64,000 nt of DNA from Pyrodictiaceae archaeon (GCA_027036135.1 JALVSY010000016.1:310001-374000), one strand, 5' to 3'. Shown: positions 26,105-35,400, numbered from the stretch's first letter. Notes: generated by a model from the sequence alone, not told the origin. Numbers and translations are program-made.

Positions 26105-26671
26105 CTAGAAACTGCTTAGTCCCCATTCCCTAAGAGCCCTAGCTACGGCCTTTGCCAGAATAGGGTCCCTTCTCCCAAGATCTCTTATGAGTCTACGTAG
26201 CCTCTGGCGAGGATCAGGTCTTCTTGGCTGGCGCCTACGCCTAGGAATACTTGGCTGAGGCGGGTTCACATACTCGTCTATGTCCTTATAAAGGCTCTCT
26301 CTAGGCTCACTCGCTGAAGCTGGCTCAATAGCGACCTGCGCGTCTTGGAGAATTTTTTGAACCTCGTTGCTTAGATTCTCCTCTCTGATATTCTTTAGGG
26401 CTTCTAGTACGTCTTTTAGCGGCTCCTCTCCCCTCTCCTCTAGGAATCGTATAAGGAAGGCATTAGCTATTATAGCTGCCAGCATGCTTGCAACGCGACG
26501 AGCCTCACCGAGACCAGAGTCTATTGGTTTCAGAGGAGAGTAAACAGCATCGGCTGAAGCCATAAGGGCTCTAGCGCATTTCTTTGGCTCAAGTTCTCCC
26601 TCGAGGCAATTCGTCTTTATGGTGTTAAGTGACGAAGCAACAATGCTTGTCATCATGTTTCTCCAGGCCAA
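26105..26671 (-). CDS. Unrecognised protein with Arg/Pro-rich linker
   Basis: 188 residues, not recognised. Residues 1-110 look helical, with two Cys (C22, C33) and a hydrophobic helix A-S-M-L-A-A-I-I-A-N-A-F-L-I. Residues 135-155 are a basic proline/arginine linker (PPQPSIPRRRRQPRRPDPRQ), followed by a short helical tail ending W-G-L-S-S-F. The linker suggests nucleic-acid contact, but this is only composition. It is convergent with the THUMP gene and divergent from the phosphoesterase. ATG at 26671; ATG at 26656 or 26653 are alternatives. Confidence 0.55.
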   Translation of the reverse strand: MAWRNMMTSIVASSLNTIKTNCLEGELEPKKCARALMASADAVYSPLKPIDSGLGEARRVASMLAAIIANAFLIRFLEERGEEPLKDVLEALKNIREENLSNEVQKILQDAQVAIEPASASEPRESLYKDIDEYVNPPQPSIPRRRRQPRRPDPRQRLRRLIRDLGRRDPILAKAVARALREWGLSSF

Positions 26672-26843
26672 GGCAGGGCTCAGCCCCTCAGCTACCTCCT
26701 ATACACCGAGGCGCCACGAGGGTTTTTAGCCTATACACATACCGTTTAACCTCCCTCCTCCTCGGATTTTTATAAACTCCTGGGCCTACTCGGCTAAATG
26801 ATAAAGCTTGACCAGTTAGTCTTTTTGCAACCGGGTGGCGCGG

Positions 26844-27509
26844 ATGCTAAGGCTACTAGTAGTCTCTGATGTACACGCAGTCATGAGGCATGTTAGAGCC
26901 TTGAGAGACGTTAAGAGAGACATAACCGTGGTTGCAGGGGACTTAGCCTCGTGTGGCTCATTAGAGGAGGCTAGAAGTGTGCTAGAGGAGCTAGTATCCC
27001 AGGGTCCCCCCGTTGTCTGGGTGCCAGGTAACTGTGATACGAGAGAGACACTAGACCTACGCCTTGACAACGCCTACCTGGTTCACGAGAGAGTAGTTGA
27101 GCTCGAGGGCCTAGTCTTCACGGGGCTCGGTGGCTCCATATACACGCCGTTCAATACGCCATTCGAGTATAGTGACGAGGAACTAGGAGCAAGACTGGCT
27201 CCTCTACTTGAGAAGATAGGAGAGGAGAAAATGGGATCCACAATCCTCGTAGTCCACAACCCGCCTTATAGGAGTGGCCTAGACCTAGTCCGAGGCGGCG
27301 AGTACGTCGGGAGCAAAAAGCTCAGAGAACTCGTAGCGAAGTATCAGCCACGCTTGCTCTTAACGGGGCATATACACGAGGCCTCCGGGGTCACTAACAT
27401 AGGAAGGACGCTCCTAGTAAACCCGGGTCCGCTCCAGAGAGGCCACTACGCCCTAGTGCTGATAGATGTTGAGAACAGCGTCTATGTTGCAAGGCTAAAG
27501 AAGCTCTAG
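26844..27509 (+). CDS. Calcineurin-like metallophosphoesterase
   Basis: 221 residues from ATG 26844 with GGGTGG five bases upstream; GTG at 26835 is an alternative. All metal-binding motifs are present: S-D-V-H, G-D-L-A-S-C-G, P-G-N-C-D, V-V-H-N-P-P, and G-H-I-H-E. The family cleaves phosphoesters in nucleotides or proteins; substrate not evident. It appears to have its own promoter (26760-26800). Confidence 0.9.
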   Translation: MLRLLVVSDVHAVMRHVRALRDVKRDITVVAGDLASCGSLEEARSVLEELVSQGPPVVWVPGNCDTRETLDLRLDNAYLVHERVVELEGLVFTGLGGSIYTPFNTPFEYSDEELGARLAPLLEKIGEEKMGSTILVVHNPPYRSGLDLVRGGEYVGSKKLRELVAKYQPRLLLTGHIHEASGVTNIGRTLLVNPGPLQRGHYALVLIDVENSVYVARLKKL

Positions 27510-27524
27510 GAGCAGTGAAGGGCC

Positions 27525-27581
27525 TCAGAAATCCCGGCCTTCTCCTCACAACTATTGCTCGGCGAAGAGCGCTCTCCTCAT
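27525..27581 (-). ncRNA. Possible box C/D-like small RNA
   Basis: Minus strand order: ATGAGGA (27581-27575, one base off box C), 12 nt, CCGA (one off box D'), 9 nt, GTGAGGA (27549-27543, one off C'), 14 nt, CTGA (27528-27525, box D). Spacing is right for an archaeal C/D guide, but both C boxes have G in place of U at the position that forms the U-U pair. It lies in the 150-base spacer between phosphoesterase and zinc-ribbon genes. Confidence 0.25.
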
Positions 27582-27659
27582 AGGCTCCAATAAGCCGGGC
27601 AGAGGCGAGGGTAACTAATATAGTGTCTCTAGTCCTCCGCAGAGGCTGGGGGTAGGTTC

Positions 27660-27923
27660 ATGTCAACAGCGGGGCTCAAGGGGATAAACACTGTAGGCCA
27701 TAAGGGCTGGGTAACAGTCAAGTGCAGAATATGTGGCAAGAAGCTAGACCTAACACTCGACATAGTCTACGCTTGTCCATACTGCAAGGACAAGTATGAT
27801 GCATACTTCTGCGCAGCAGACGCTAAGCGGCTGCACTACAAGTGCCCCTTCTGCGGCAGACAGCTCGAACCCATAACGCCTTGGCTTAGAGCACAACAGC
27901 CACGCGGCAGAAGACCAAGATAA
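27660..27923 (+). CDS. Small multi-Cys zinc-binding protein
   Basis: 87 residues with C-R-I-C, C-P-Y-C, a lone Cys in Y-F-C-A-A-D-A-K-R-L-H, and C-P-F-C-G. This arrangement is a two-zinc cross-brace or double ribbon. The Arg-rich tail (PRGRRPR) could bind nucleic acid. Specific family not recognised. Confidence 0.75.
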   Translation: MSTAGLKGINTVGHKGWVTVKCRICGKKLDLTLDIVYACPYCKDKYDAYFCAADAKRLHYKCPFCGRQLEPITPWLRAQQPRGRRPR

Positions 27924-28041
27924 TACGCGTTATTATTGTAAATATTGCTAGAATATTGTGTCTTTTTTTATCATAGTCACTAATAAGGCGTTTTCTGTAT
28001 AGCAGGCATCCCGTTAGGATAGTTTTTATGGGGACATCTAG

Positions 28042-28530
28042 GTGAGGAAGGAGAGGCCTAGCTTACCTGAGTTACCAGTTATTGAGGAGAAAGAGCTAGG
28101 CGTTAGGGAGTACTGGTATGAGACTTTTAGGAGAGTGCTCGTCATACCGCTGGCTAAGAAGAATTGTTACCTGCTCTCAATAGATGTATACAAGAGGCTA
28201 GAGCGCAATAGCACTATTAATCTAGTTTCCATAAGTGAACTCAGTGTACGGAGTAGCCATGTATCTCTACAATACTATGAGCTGGGCGAGGACTTAGCTA
28301 GAAGGGCTAGTATTCGTGGAGTCTCGCCGCTTTTGGCAGAGGTAGTAGCTGTTTCCTCTAACGACGGTCTCGAGATTAGTAATGTGAGGCTACAATATTG
28401 TGGACTTGATACAGTGCCAAGCTATGAGGAGGTAAGGAGTGTTTACAGAGAGGTTGTAAAGACGATAGAGGGTAGGGATCCCGAGCTAGAGCCTCTGGAC
28501 TCCATTCTCCGTAAAGATTCTAAACTATAG
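28042..28530 (+). CDS. Unrecognised conserved-looking protein upstream of DNA ligase
   Basis: 162 residues from GTG 28042, with a TATA-like GTTTTTATG about 20 bases earlier, so perhaps leaderless. No motif is recognised. It is a mixed alpha/beta protein with two internal Y-W-Y and Q-Y-Y segments and a helical acidic tail. It lies 100-120 bases before ligase in the same direction. A Cgi121 or GINS identity was considered and not supported. Confidence 0.55.
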   Translation: MRKERPSLPELPVIEEKELGVREYWYETFRRVLVIPLAKKNCYLLSIDVYKRLERNSTINLVSISELSVRSSHVSLQYYELGEDLARRASIRGVSPLLAEVVAVSSNDGLEISNVRLQYCGLDTVPSYEEVRSVYREVVKTIEGRDPELEPLDSILRKDSKL

Positions 28531-28647
28531 GCAGTTACGATGGGGGTTGAGGGTAATAAACTAGTTTCTGTCCCTACACTCAGTTTGGGGATTTTTGCCC
28601 CAGTTACTCATTTGAGATTGTAGCACTAATTGCCTTGGTGTAGTACT

Positions 28648-30471
28648 ATGCCTATGAGTTTCTCGATACTCGCTGAGACATTTGAGAAGCTAGAGAGGGT
28701 TACTGCAAGGACACAGATGCTTCTATACCTTGTAGAGTTGTTTAAAAAGACGCCAGCTGACGTGATAGACAAGGTTGTCTATATTCTACAGGGTAAGCTG
28801 TGGCCTGATTGGAAGGGATTACCAGAGCTAGGTGTCGGCGAGAAACTATTGATCAAGGCTGCATCTATTGCTCTCCAGGTGCCTGAGCGGGAAATCGAGC
28901 AATTGGCTAAGAAGCTAGGCGATATAGGCAAGGCCATAGAGAAGATTAAGTCGGAGAAGGCTCAGAAACAACAAGCAGTAGGGCTACTCGCCTTCATGAA
29001 GAAGCCCGCTGGAGGCGCTGGTCTCACTGTTGAGAAGGTCTACGACACGTTAGCCAAGGTCGCTCTTGCGCAGGGCGAGGGAAGTAGGGATATAAAGTTA
29101 AAGCTCCTAGCAGGCCTCCTCGCTGAAGCATCTCCTAAGGAGGCAAAGTACATCGCTCGCTTCGTTGAGGGAAGGCTCCGCCTAGGCGTCGGCGACGCCA
29201 CGATAATGGAGGCGTTAGCAGTCGTATTCGGTGGAAGCGCGGCTATGAGGAATATCATAGAGAGGGCGTACAACCTCCGCGCAGACCTCGGAATGATAGC
29301 AAAGATACTCGCTACCCAGGGCATAGAGGCGCTTAAGGGAATCAAGCCGGAAGTAGGTATACCCATTAGGCCAATGCTCGCCGAGCGACTAAACAACCCC
29401 GAGGAAATACTCAAGAAGCTCGGCGGACGCGCGCTCGTGGAGTACAAGTATGATGGTGAGAGGGCGCAGATTCACAAGAAGGGTGACAAGGTCTGGATAT
29501 ACTCGAGGAGACTAGAAAACATAACCCACATGTACCCGGATGTTGTTGAGATGGCGAAGAAGTGGATAAAGGCCGAGGAGGCAATAGTTGAGGGAGAAAT
29601 AGTAGCCATAAACCCCGAGACCGGTGAGCTGAGACCGTTCCAGGTACTGATGAGGCGTAGGCGCAAACATGATGTCCATGTATACTTGTCTGAGATACCC
29701 GTAGCAGTCTTTCTCTTTGACTGCCTATACAACAATGGCGAGGACTTAACCGTTAAGCCTCTCCCCGTGCGTCACGAGACGCTCGAAAAGATAATAGATA
29801 GACAAGAGACATGGCGCCTAGCAGAGGGAATAGTCACCAATAGCGCTGAGGAACTTGAGAAGTTCTTCCTAAAAGCGATAGAGGATGGCGCGGAAGGCGT
29901 AATGGCTAAAGCTGTCCATGACAAGAGCATTTACCAAGCCGGTGCCAGGGGATGGCTCTGGATAAAGTACAAGCGAGACTATAAGTCGGAGATGACAGAC
30001 ACAGTTGACCTAGTAGTAATAGGGGCATTCTACGGCAGGGGTCGCCGTGGAGGAAAGTTCGGAGCCCTCCTAATGGCTGCCTACGACCCAGACACAGATA
30101 CCTTCAAAAGCGTATGCAAAGTGGGAAGCGGCTTCACCGATGAAGACCTTGAACGACTCGATGACATGCTAAAACCCTATATAACTGATCACAAGCCAGC
30201 ACGCGTAGATAGCCAAATGAAGCCAGACGTATGGGTAGAGCCAGCACTCGTCGCCGAGATAATAGGTGCAGAGCTAACCCTAAGCCCAATACACACGTGC
30301 TGCTACGGCTGGGCAAAACCGGGAGCAGGTATCTCGATAAGATTCCCGCGCTTCATAAGATGGAGACCAGATAAGGGACCCGAAGACGCCACGACAACAA
30401 AGGAGCTCTTCGAGATGTACAAGCGGCAGCTAAGAAGAGTAAAAGAAGAGGCAAGCCACGAAGCAGCATAG
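28648..30471 (+). CDS. lig: ATP-dependent DNA ligase
   Basis: 607 residues from ATG 28648 (TTG 28630 is a longer alternative). The adenylation motif is V-E-Y-K-Y-D-G-E-R, with the Lys as nucleophile. Further ligase motifs: S-R-R-L-E-N-I-T, E-G-E-I-V-A-I, D-G-A-E-G-V-M-A-K and W-I-K-Y-K-R-D-Y. The N-terminal DNA-binding domain (1-230) includes L-R-L-G-V-G-D. It seals Okazaki fragments and repair nicks. Length and layout are the usual archaeal form. Confidence 0.97.
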   Translation: MPMSFSILAETFEKLERVTARTQMLLYLVELFKKTPADVIDKVVYILQGKLWPDWKGLPELGVGEKLLIKAASIALQVPEREIEQLAKKLGDIGKAIEKIKSEKAQKQQAVGLLAFMKKPAGGAGLTVEKVYDTLAKVALAQGEGSRDIKLKLLAGLLAEASPKEAKYIARFVEGRLRLGVGDATIMEALAVVFGGSAAMRNIIERAYNLRADLGMIAKILATQGIEALKGIKPEVGIPIRPMLAERLNNPEEILKKLGGRALVEYKYDGERAQIHKKGDKVWIYSRRLENITHMYPDVVEMAKKWIKAEEAIVEGEIVAINPETGELRPFQVLMRRRRKHDVHVYLSEIPVAVFLFDCLYNNGEDLTVKPLPVRHETLEKIIDRQETWRLAEGIVTNSAEELEKFFLKAIEDGAEGVMAKAVHDKSIYQAGARGWLWIKYKRDYKSEMTDTVDLVVIGAFYGRGRRGGKFGALLMAAYDPDTDTFKSVCKVGSGFTDEDLERLDDMLKPYITDHKPARVDSQMKPDVWVEPALVAEIIGAELTLSPIHTCCYGWAKPGAGISIRFPRFIRWRPDKGPEDATTTKELFEMYKRQLRRVKEEASHEAA

Positions 30472-30522
30472 CCCCTGGTCTTTTCACAATAAAAAGGGCT
30501 TCCCTGCTAACAGAGAGATCGG

Positions 30523-30607
30523 CCGTGAGGACTACCCGGCAAGTAGGAACCCTCGCTCACGGGGGTTATGACTGTTCAGAGTTTCGCCGAGCCTTCACCT
30601 CCTCGGC
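30523..30607 (+). terminator. Structured spacer after ligase, probable terminator
   Basis: Hairpin A: CCGTGAG (30523-30529) with CTCACGG (30556-30562), with an inner CTAC/GTAG helix (30532-30535, 30543-30546). Hairpin B: GCCGAG (30586-30591) with CTCGGC (30602-30607), followed by ACTTTTATTAG. Hairpin B plus the T-run could end ligase transcription. Hairpin A with its purine-rich internal loop is unexplained and may be a small RNA. The spacer (30472-30718) lies between convergent genes. Confidence 0.35.
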
Positions 30608-30718
30608 TCCTCCTAGACTTTTATTAGTTCTCGAGAGAAAGGAGTAACCAGAGACAAGGGGGCTATGAAGAGGGATCCCGGTTATCGCGGGGTAAGACCG
30701 AACCCGCCAAAAAGGAGT

Positions 30719-32257
30719 TCATCGGCGGGGATGTTGCGGGGCCGGCGCTCCTGAGCCCTTCTCTTTTCCCAGAAGAGCACCTAGGAGTTTACGGGGCCGA
30801 AGAGTTCCAATTACTCTTCCCTCGTCGTCGATAACGGCTATTATTGGCTCAGTTATTAGTGAGACATCGGTTAGAACCTCTTGTAATGTCTTGTCCTTAT
30901 GTACAATGGGGACTTCTTTTCTTAGGAAGAAGCGCAGCGGGATATTGCGTAGAAGCGAGGGATCCACCTCAACAAAGTCCCTGGCGGTTACGTATCCGAC
31001 AGGTCGTAGGTTATCGTCAACAACTACTAGTGCTCCTTTCTCTGCTACAAGTCTGGCTGCCTCCTCGGCAGGCATATCTATGTGTGCAATGTCCGTGTCT
31101 AGTTCTAGGTCTACTACGCGGTACCTTAGCTTCTCCGGGCGATGCACATGCATCGAGGCTGACTCAAGGGACGCAACTATTACTGACAAGATTATGGCGA
31201 AGAGCGAGATAGTGTATAGTTCGTATCCTATATGTCCGTCCTGGAGCAAGGAGAGGAGAAGGGCTGCATCAACGCCGCCCTTAGCGAGATAGGTTAGTCC
31301 TTGTAGAGGCCTTAACCCTTGGAGGCGTGCTACGAGTACCCTCGGTAGGGCTGCTAGAGCGAAGAGGAGCAGAGAGAGAGCTAGGCCGCTAAGCGTTATC
31401 CCTGTAGCATATACGCCTATGCCTATGAAGAATAGTGGCTCTAGGAACCCATAGGTAAAGGCGCTTATACGTTCAAGGTATAGTGGGCGCTCCTCTAGGT
31501 ACTCTGAGAGAAACATTCCGAGAAGTAATGCTGTTACAGCGGCATTGAAGCCTATTGCCTCAGCTATGTAGCCGGTCATCAAGACTAGGGCAACTATCAT
31601 CGCGAATGGTGCTTCCCTGACAGCGAGGTATCGCTCAATAAGGTGGAATAGTAGTGTGAGATAGTGGCGCCCAACAAGGAATATAAAGACAACGAATACG
31701 GCCGATAACGCGAGTTGCCATGCAAGATTCTCGCCCGCGACCAGGGCGTTAAATACAACAAGGCCCTCGACTTCTACAAGGAGCCCGATGCGCATTATGC
31801 TTAGCTCTTTCTCGCCAACATCCTCTCGGCCAAGAACTATCTTTGCGAGAGGCCCCGAGCTTATAAGACCAAGGACAACGCCGAGCGCAAGGGACTCCCT
31901 CCATCCAGGCACAAACCCTAATAGCTTAACGGCGAACGCGACTAAGATACTTGATAAGGACAGCATTATCGCGGAATAAGCCAGTTCACTTCTACTAGGT
32001 ACCAGGAGCGCGGGATTAGATAATTCCTCAACACCTGCAAGGAACAGCGTGAAATTAATACCGATGACGAGCAAGAGGAGTGCGGGATTAAGGTCGTTTG
32101 GTGTTACTATGCCAGCTACTGCCCCGCTTATTAGCAAACCCATTATCACAGAGCCAAGGAATCCTGGGAGACGTAGACGAATAGTAGCCTCCTCACCTAT
32201 CTTTGATAAGAATAGTAGCAAGCCTATCAGTACAGCAGCTCTCACAGTCTCATTCAA
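30719..32257 (-). CDS. CPA2-type cation/proton antiporter with C-terminal CBS pair
   Basis: 512 residues. About 11-12 transmembrane segments span residues 5-370, with the CPA2 pattern of N-terminal P-G-F-L-G-S-V-I-M-G-L and a conserved internal L-I-S-S-G-P. A tandem CBS domain (about 390-500; V-V-V-D-D-N-L-R-P-V-G-Y-V, V-I-D-D-E-G-R-V-I-G) follows, likely sensing adenosine nucleotides. The exported ion, Na+ or K+, cannot be read from sequence. Single gene between convergent ligase and codirectional DUF2299. Confidence 0.88.
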   Translation of the reverse strand: MNETVRAAVLIGLLLFLSKIGEEATIRLRLPGFLGSVIMGLLISGAVAGIVTPNDLNPALLLLVIGINFTLFLAGVEELSNPALLVPSRSELAYSAIMLSLSSILVAFAVKLLGFVPGWRESLALGVVLGLISSGPLAKIVLGREDVGEKELSIMRIGLLVEVEGLVVFNALVAGENLAWQLALSAVFVVFIFLVGRHYLTLLFHLIERYLAVREAPFAMIVALVLMTGYIAEAIGFNAAVTALLLGMFLSEYLEERPLYLERISAFTYGFLEPLFFIGIGVYATGITLSGLALSLLLFALAALPRVLVARLQGLRPLQGLTYLAKGGVDAALLLSLLQDGHIGYELYTISLFAIILSVIVASLESASMHVHRPEKLRYRVVDLELDTDIAHIDMPAEEAARLVAEKGALVVVDDNLRPVGYVTARDFVEVDPSLLRNIPLRFFLRKEVPIVHKDKTLQEVLTDVSLITEPIIAVIDDEGRVIGTLRPRKLLGALLGKEKGSGAPAPQHPRR

Positions 32258-32420
32258 TACCTATCCCCGGATCTTCTTGGAACCAAGTAGTCGGCGAGCA
32301 TGGAGCTAGGTTAGAGAATACCTACTGAGGAGTATGGAGCAGCAATGCAAGCCCTGGCGCTGTTTTTAAAATGTTAGCGTAGCTTGCACTAAGCTCTTTT
32401 GAGCCGCCGGAACCCTCAGA

Positions 32421-32924
32421 TTACATAAAGATGTTAGACTGCTTAGACTCCTCTATCTCTACGAGCGGGAATTCCTGCCAAAGGATTGTATTAACGACTA
32501 GGAACACGTTAACAAGTCTTGCGGCTTCATCGACTAGTCGCTGCCTATTCAGAGCCTCTCTCGAGACCAGTACCTCAGCCACAATAGCCGTCGGGTTTAG
32601 TAGGCTCTCTCTTAGAGCTACGCGGCAATATGGACAGACCTCAAGTATAGACTTAAGGATTCTCGCTGATAGCTTAACGCGCTCCGCCGGTTTAAGCCCT
32701 TTAATCTCCTCTACGTGCTTCTCGGAGAAGTTCACTCCAACACCTACTATTACATCGCCATTCTTGAGGCCCAAGAGGCGCAGCTTTATCTGTAGTGGAG
32801 GAGGTGTTGATACGAGAAGCCCCCAGGAAGCGTTTGAGGGTAGAGGGGCGCTTAGGGGTGCTACGAGGAACCCGGATTCGCCTAACCATTTAGCAACTGT
32901 GTCTTGGTTAGCTGCCTTGCTCAA
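32421..32924 (-). CDS. DUF2299-like protein
   Basis: 167 residues. The pattern, a W-L-G-E-S-G-F-L-V start, Pro-rich loop, strand-rich middle and helix F-L-V-V-N-T-I-L-W-Q-E-F-P, fits DUF2299, a crenarchaeal protein family of unknown function. It is divergent from the KaiC-like ATPase, and the two may be coregulated from the 152-base spacer. Confidence 0.5.
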   Translation of the reverse strand: MSKAANQDTVAKWLGESGFLVAPLSAPLPSNASWGLLVSTPPPLQIKLRLLGLKNGDVIVGVGVNFSEKHVEEIKGLKPAERVKLSARILKSILEVCPYCRVALRESLLNPTAIVAEVLVSREALNRQRLVDEAARLVNVFLVVNTILWQEFPLVEIEESKQSNIFM

Positions 32925-33076
32925 TACAATACTACACCCCTGTTCCTAGGAGCTAACTAGTAGGATATTATTCCTTGCCTTAGCGTTTTAGACCAGTCTG
33001 GGCGCTCTTTTATATACCTGGTTCAACAGTATTACTATCTAGGAGGAAAATACACAGACCTCGGTGGTGAATAATT

Positions 33077-33847
33077 ATGCCCATAGAGCGTGTTAAAACG
33101 GGTATTCCCGGGCTAGACGAGATACTCTACGGAGGCATACCAAGGAGGAACGTTGTCCTAATAAGCGGTGGCCCTGGTACCGGGAAGACGATCATGAGCC
33201 AGCAATATCTATGGAATGGGCTACAGCTAGGCGAGCCAGGAGTATACGTGGCGCTCGAGGAGCACCCAGTACAAGTGAGGATAAACATGGCTCAGTTCGG
33301 CTGGGATGTGCGCCCCTACGAGCGCGAGGGAACATTCGCGATAGTCGATGCCTTCACGGGCGGGATAGGCGAGGCAGCAAAGCGCGAGAAATACGTAGTA
33401 AGGGATCCAACAGACGTGGGCTTGCTCATAGACGTGTTAAAGGAAGCCATAAGGGATACGGGTGCACAGAGAGTAGCAATAGACTCGGTATCAACACTCT
33501 ATCTGACAAAGCCGAGCGTAGCTAGAAGTGTCGTAATGATGCTCAAGAGGGTGCTAAGCGGCCTCGGCACGACCAGCTTCCTAGTAAGCCAGGTCAGCGT
33601 AACCGAGCGAGGATTCGGAGGCCCAGGCGTAGAACATGCAGCAGATGGTATCATTAGGTTAGACCTAGACGAGATAGATGGCGAGCTCAAGAGAAGCCTC
33701 ATAGTATGGAAGATGAGGGGAACAAAACATAGCATGAGAAGGCATCCATTCGAGATAACCGATAAAGGCATCATAATCTACCACAACAAAGTGCTAAGAG
33801 TAACAAGGAGAGGCGTGGTAGAAGAAGCACTAACATCCACGGAGTAA
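33077..33847 (+). CDS. Single-domain KaiC/RadA-superfamily ATPase
   Basis: 256 residues. [14 protein letters not shown], Walker [13 protein letters not shown], and Walker [10 protein letters not shown] define a one-domain KaiC-like protein. It lacks the double domain of clock KaiC. Crenarchaeal relatives are signalling or DNA-associated ATPases; specific role unknown. TATA-like TTTTATATACC at 33008-33018 serves it. Confidence 0.9.
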   Translation: MPIERVKTGIPGLDEILYGGIPRRNVVLISGGPGTGKTIMSQQYLWNGLQLGEPGVYVALEEHPVQVRINMAQFGWDVRPYEREGTFAIVDAFTGGIGEAAKREKYVVRDPTDVGLLIDVLKEAIRDTGAQRVAIDSVSTLYLTKPSVARSVVMMLKRVLSGLGTTSFLVSQVSVTERGFGGPGVEHAADGIIRLDLDEIDGELKRSLIVWKMRGTKHSMRRHPFEITDKGIIIYHNKVLRVTRRGVVEEALTSTE

Positions 33848-33862
33848 CGATCGAGGACAAGT

Positions 33863-33960
33863 GGCGGCTTCGGCACGGCTCTTCATCAGCACCCCGCAGC
33901 CCCTAGGGAACTAAGCGTGAGGCTGCGGTATCGTCGTCGCAGGCGATCCACATCGCCGCC
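33863..33960 (+). other. Highly structured spacer with competing stems
   Basis: CCGCAGCC (33894-33901) pairs perfectly with GGCTGCGG (33921-33928). GGCGAT (33942-33947) pairs with ATCGCC (33952-33957) around a 4-base loop. GGCGGC (33863-33868) could instead pair with GCCGCC (33955-33960), which overlaps the second hairpin, so the two folds exclude each other. No ORF is convincing here. It may be a small RNA, a KaiC 3' element or a terminator. Confidence 0.4.
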
Positions 33961-34023
33961 AACTAGTGATTTCCCCTAGCTCCACAGTTTTTATCTATCG
34001 CTAAGCAGTATTAGGAGCATGTC

Positions 34024-34548
34024 TTGGTAGCCGAGATGTCTAGTGAGGAAACGGTAGCCGAGAGTAGGGCCAGTTGTAGAGAAGTATTGCTTAACGCGGA
34101 GCTAGGTCTCTCAAGACACAGCGTGATGGCAGCAGCTATACTTAGCGGATTCTCAACGTTTATCCCAGGAATATTAGTCAACTTCGGTGTCTCCATCCAG
34201 CTTGGTGTAAAGCTCTTCCTCATCCTCTATACTATCAGCTTGCCAGCAGTAATAGCCGCGCTATATGAGCTATACAGCTTCACTAAGAGAGTAACTAGCC
34301 TCTGTAACGCGCCCAGAATAGACCCTGTATCCTTTATCATAGGAGTATTCCCGCTCGGCTTCATAGCATCACTCTATTACGTGGAATCGCTCCTAGCAAA
34401 CTACTGCGAGAAACTAAGAGGCAAGATACGCACAAGCATGGTTGACTTGTTTATCAACATTATTGTGCTAGGGCTCCACGTCATAATATTTGCGAGAATA
34501 TTTAACTATATTATTGATAATATAGTTCCCCAGCTCTGTAGCGAGTAG
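34024..34548 (+). CDS. Unrecognised membrane protein with about four helices
   Basis: 174 residues from TTG at 34024. Hydrophobic segments near residues 40-60, 62-80, 98-118 and 142-165. Not a recognised transporter. It overlaps the convergent Cas4-like gene by 38 bases. A TATA-like GTTTTTATC lies about 35 bases upstream. Confidence 0.6.
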   Translation: MVAEMSSEETVAESRASCREVLLNAELGLSRHSVMAAAILSGFSTFIPGILVNFGVSIQLGVKLFLILYTISLPAVIAALYELYSFTKRVTSLCNAPRIDPVSFIIGVFPLGFIASLYYVESLLANYCEKLRGKIRTSMVDLFINIIVLGLHVIIFARIFNYIIDNIVPQLCSE

Positions 34549-35275
34549 CGCTACATGAGTCGCGTAATGGGCAGCTACGGCACCACGGCCCAGGCTCAAC
34601 ACGCTCTTCTCGATCACTGCGCCAATAAGCGAGAAGAGGCGCCAGGGTTTCCTCCTCAACACCCTCGTCATGGGCTAGTAAATGAATGGTATAGCTATAC
34701 GATCTTGGTGGAAGCGATGCACCGGCTCGAAGCCATTTATGGACGCTCTTAATAGCCTCTACTAGGTGTTGATTATCCCTAGCAGCTACTAGTACTAGCC
34801 GAGTTCTAGACCCAAGCGGAAGCCCTGCCCTAGATGCAAGCAAGCCGTATGCATATAGCTTCACGCGGTCACTAAGGTAGAGTCTCTCGGGCCTTCTCGT
34901 CTTTTTCCCGATAACAATTGCTTGCACGAAACCCTTTATGAAAACAATGCTATGCGGTCTACCAATTACCGGGACGCCTTGAATAATCGTGGCAAGTGGT
35001 ACATCTAACGAAAAATACTCAGGCAATGCCCTTGGTAGCTTTTTCTTCGTGTTAAGAATTATTTTTACAAGCTCCTTAACCTCATTGGATATAGGTTTAT
35101 GCGGCGAGGATAAGAGCTCGTGTATCGCCTTCCGCTCACAGAGCGTCTGCGAGGCAAGTATTGAGGGCGTTATATAGGGTAGCCCGTGCCGGAGGCAACA
35201 ATACTCGCCCCTACTAATAGCTTCTAGGAGTAAGCGCTGCTCCTCAAGCCTTGCTAGCAGATCCTCACTCATCAC
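34511..35275 (-). CDS. Cas4-like Fe-S protein, nuclease residues apparently lost
   Basis: 254 residues. Four Cys fit the Cas4/AddB-type [4Fe-4S] site: C46 (L-C-E-R-K-A-I-H-E) and the C-terminal C232, C235, C241 (W-C-R-S-C-P-L-R-D-S-C). The PD-(D/E)xK region is recognisable but altered: H108 stands where Asp is expected (G-R-P-H), and the E-x-K position reads I-G-K. D-R-V-K-L-Y-A-Y-G-L-L resembles the Q-x-x-x-Y motif. No cas1, cas2 or CRISPR repeats are nearby. Perhaps a stand-alone DNA-binding protein. ATG at 35275 or 35272. Confidence 0.65.
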   Translation of the reverse strand: MMSEDLLARLEEQRLLLEAISRGEYCCLRHGLPYITPSILASQTLCERKAIHELLSSPHKPISNEVKELVKIILNTKKKLPRALPEYFSLDVPLATIIQGVPVIGRPHSIVFIKGFVQAIVIGKKTRRPERLYLSDRVKLYAYGLLASRAGLPLGSRTRLVLVAARDNQHLVEAIKSVHKWLRAGASLPPRSYSYTIHLLAHDEGVEEETLAPLLAYWRSDREERVEPGPWCRSCPLRDSCSATRYRAGELYYQ

Positions 35276-35400
35276 TTATGCGCCTAGAGAGCTTCTCTCG
35301 TGGTATTACAATTTACCGGTTTACCCAGGAGCCCTCTCCTTAAATGGAGCACTAGTTATTAAGCCTCAATGCTTAACGCTATAGACCTGGATGGTGTGAG

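Noticed and set aside
28042-28530. Considered as the missing KEOPS subunit Cgi121 or a GINS subunit
   Set aside because: No recognisable motif or layout of either family; left as unknown.
33848-33990. Spacer as RNase P or SRP RNA
   Set aside because: Too short and lacks their conserved core sequences.
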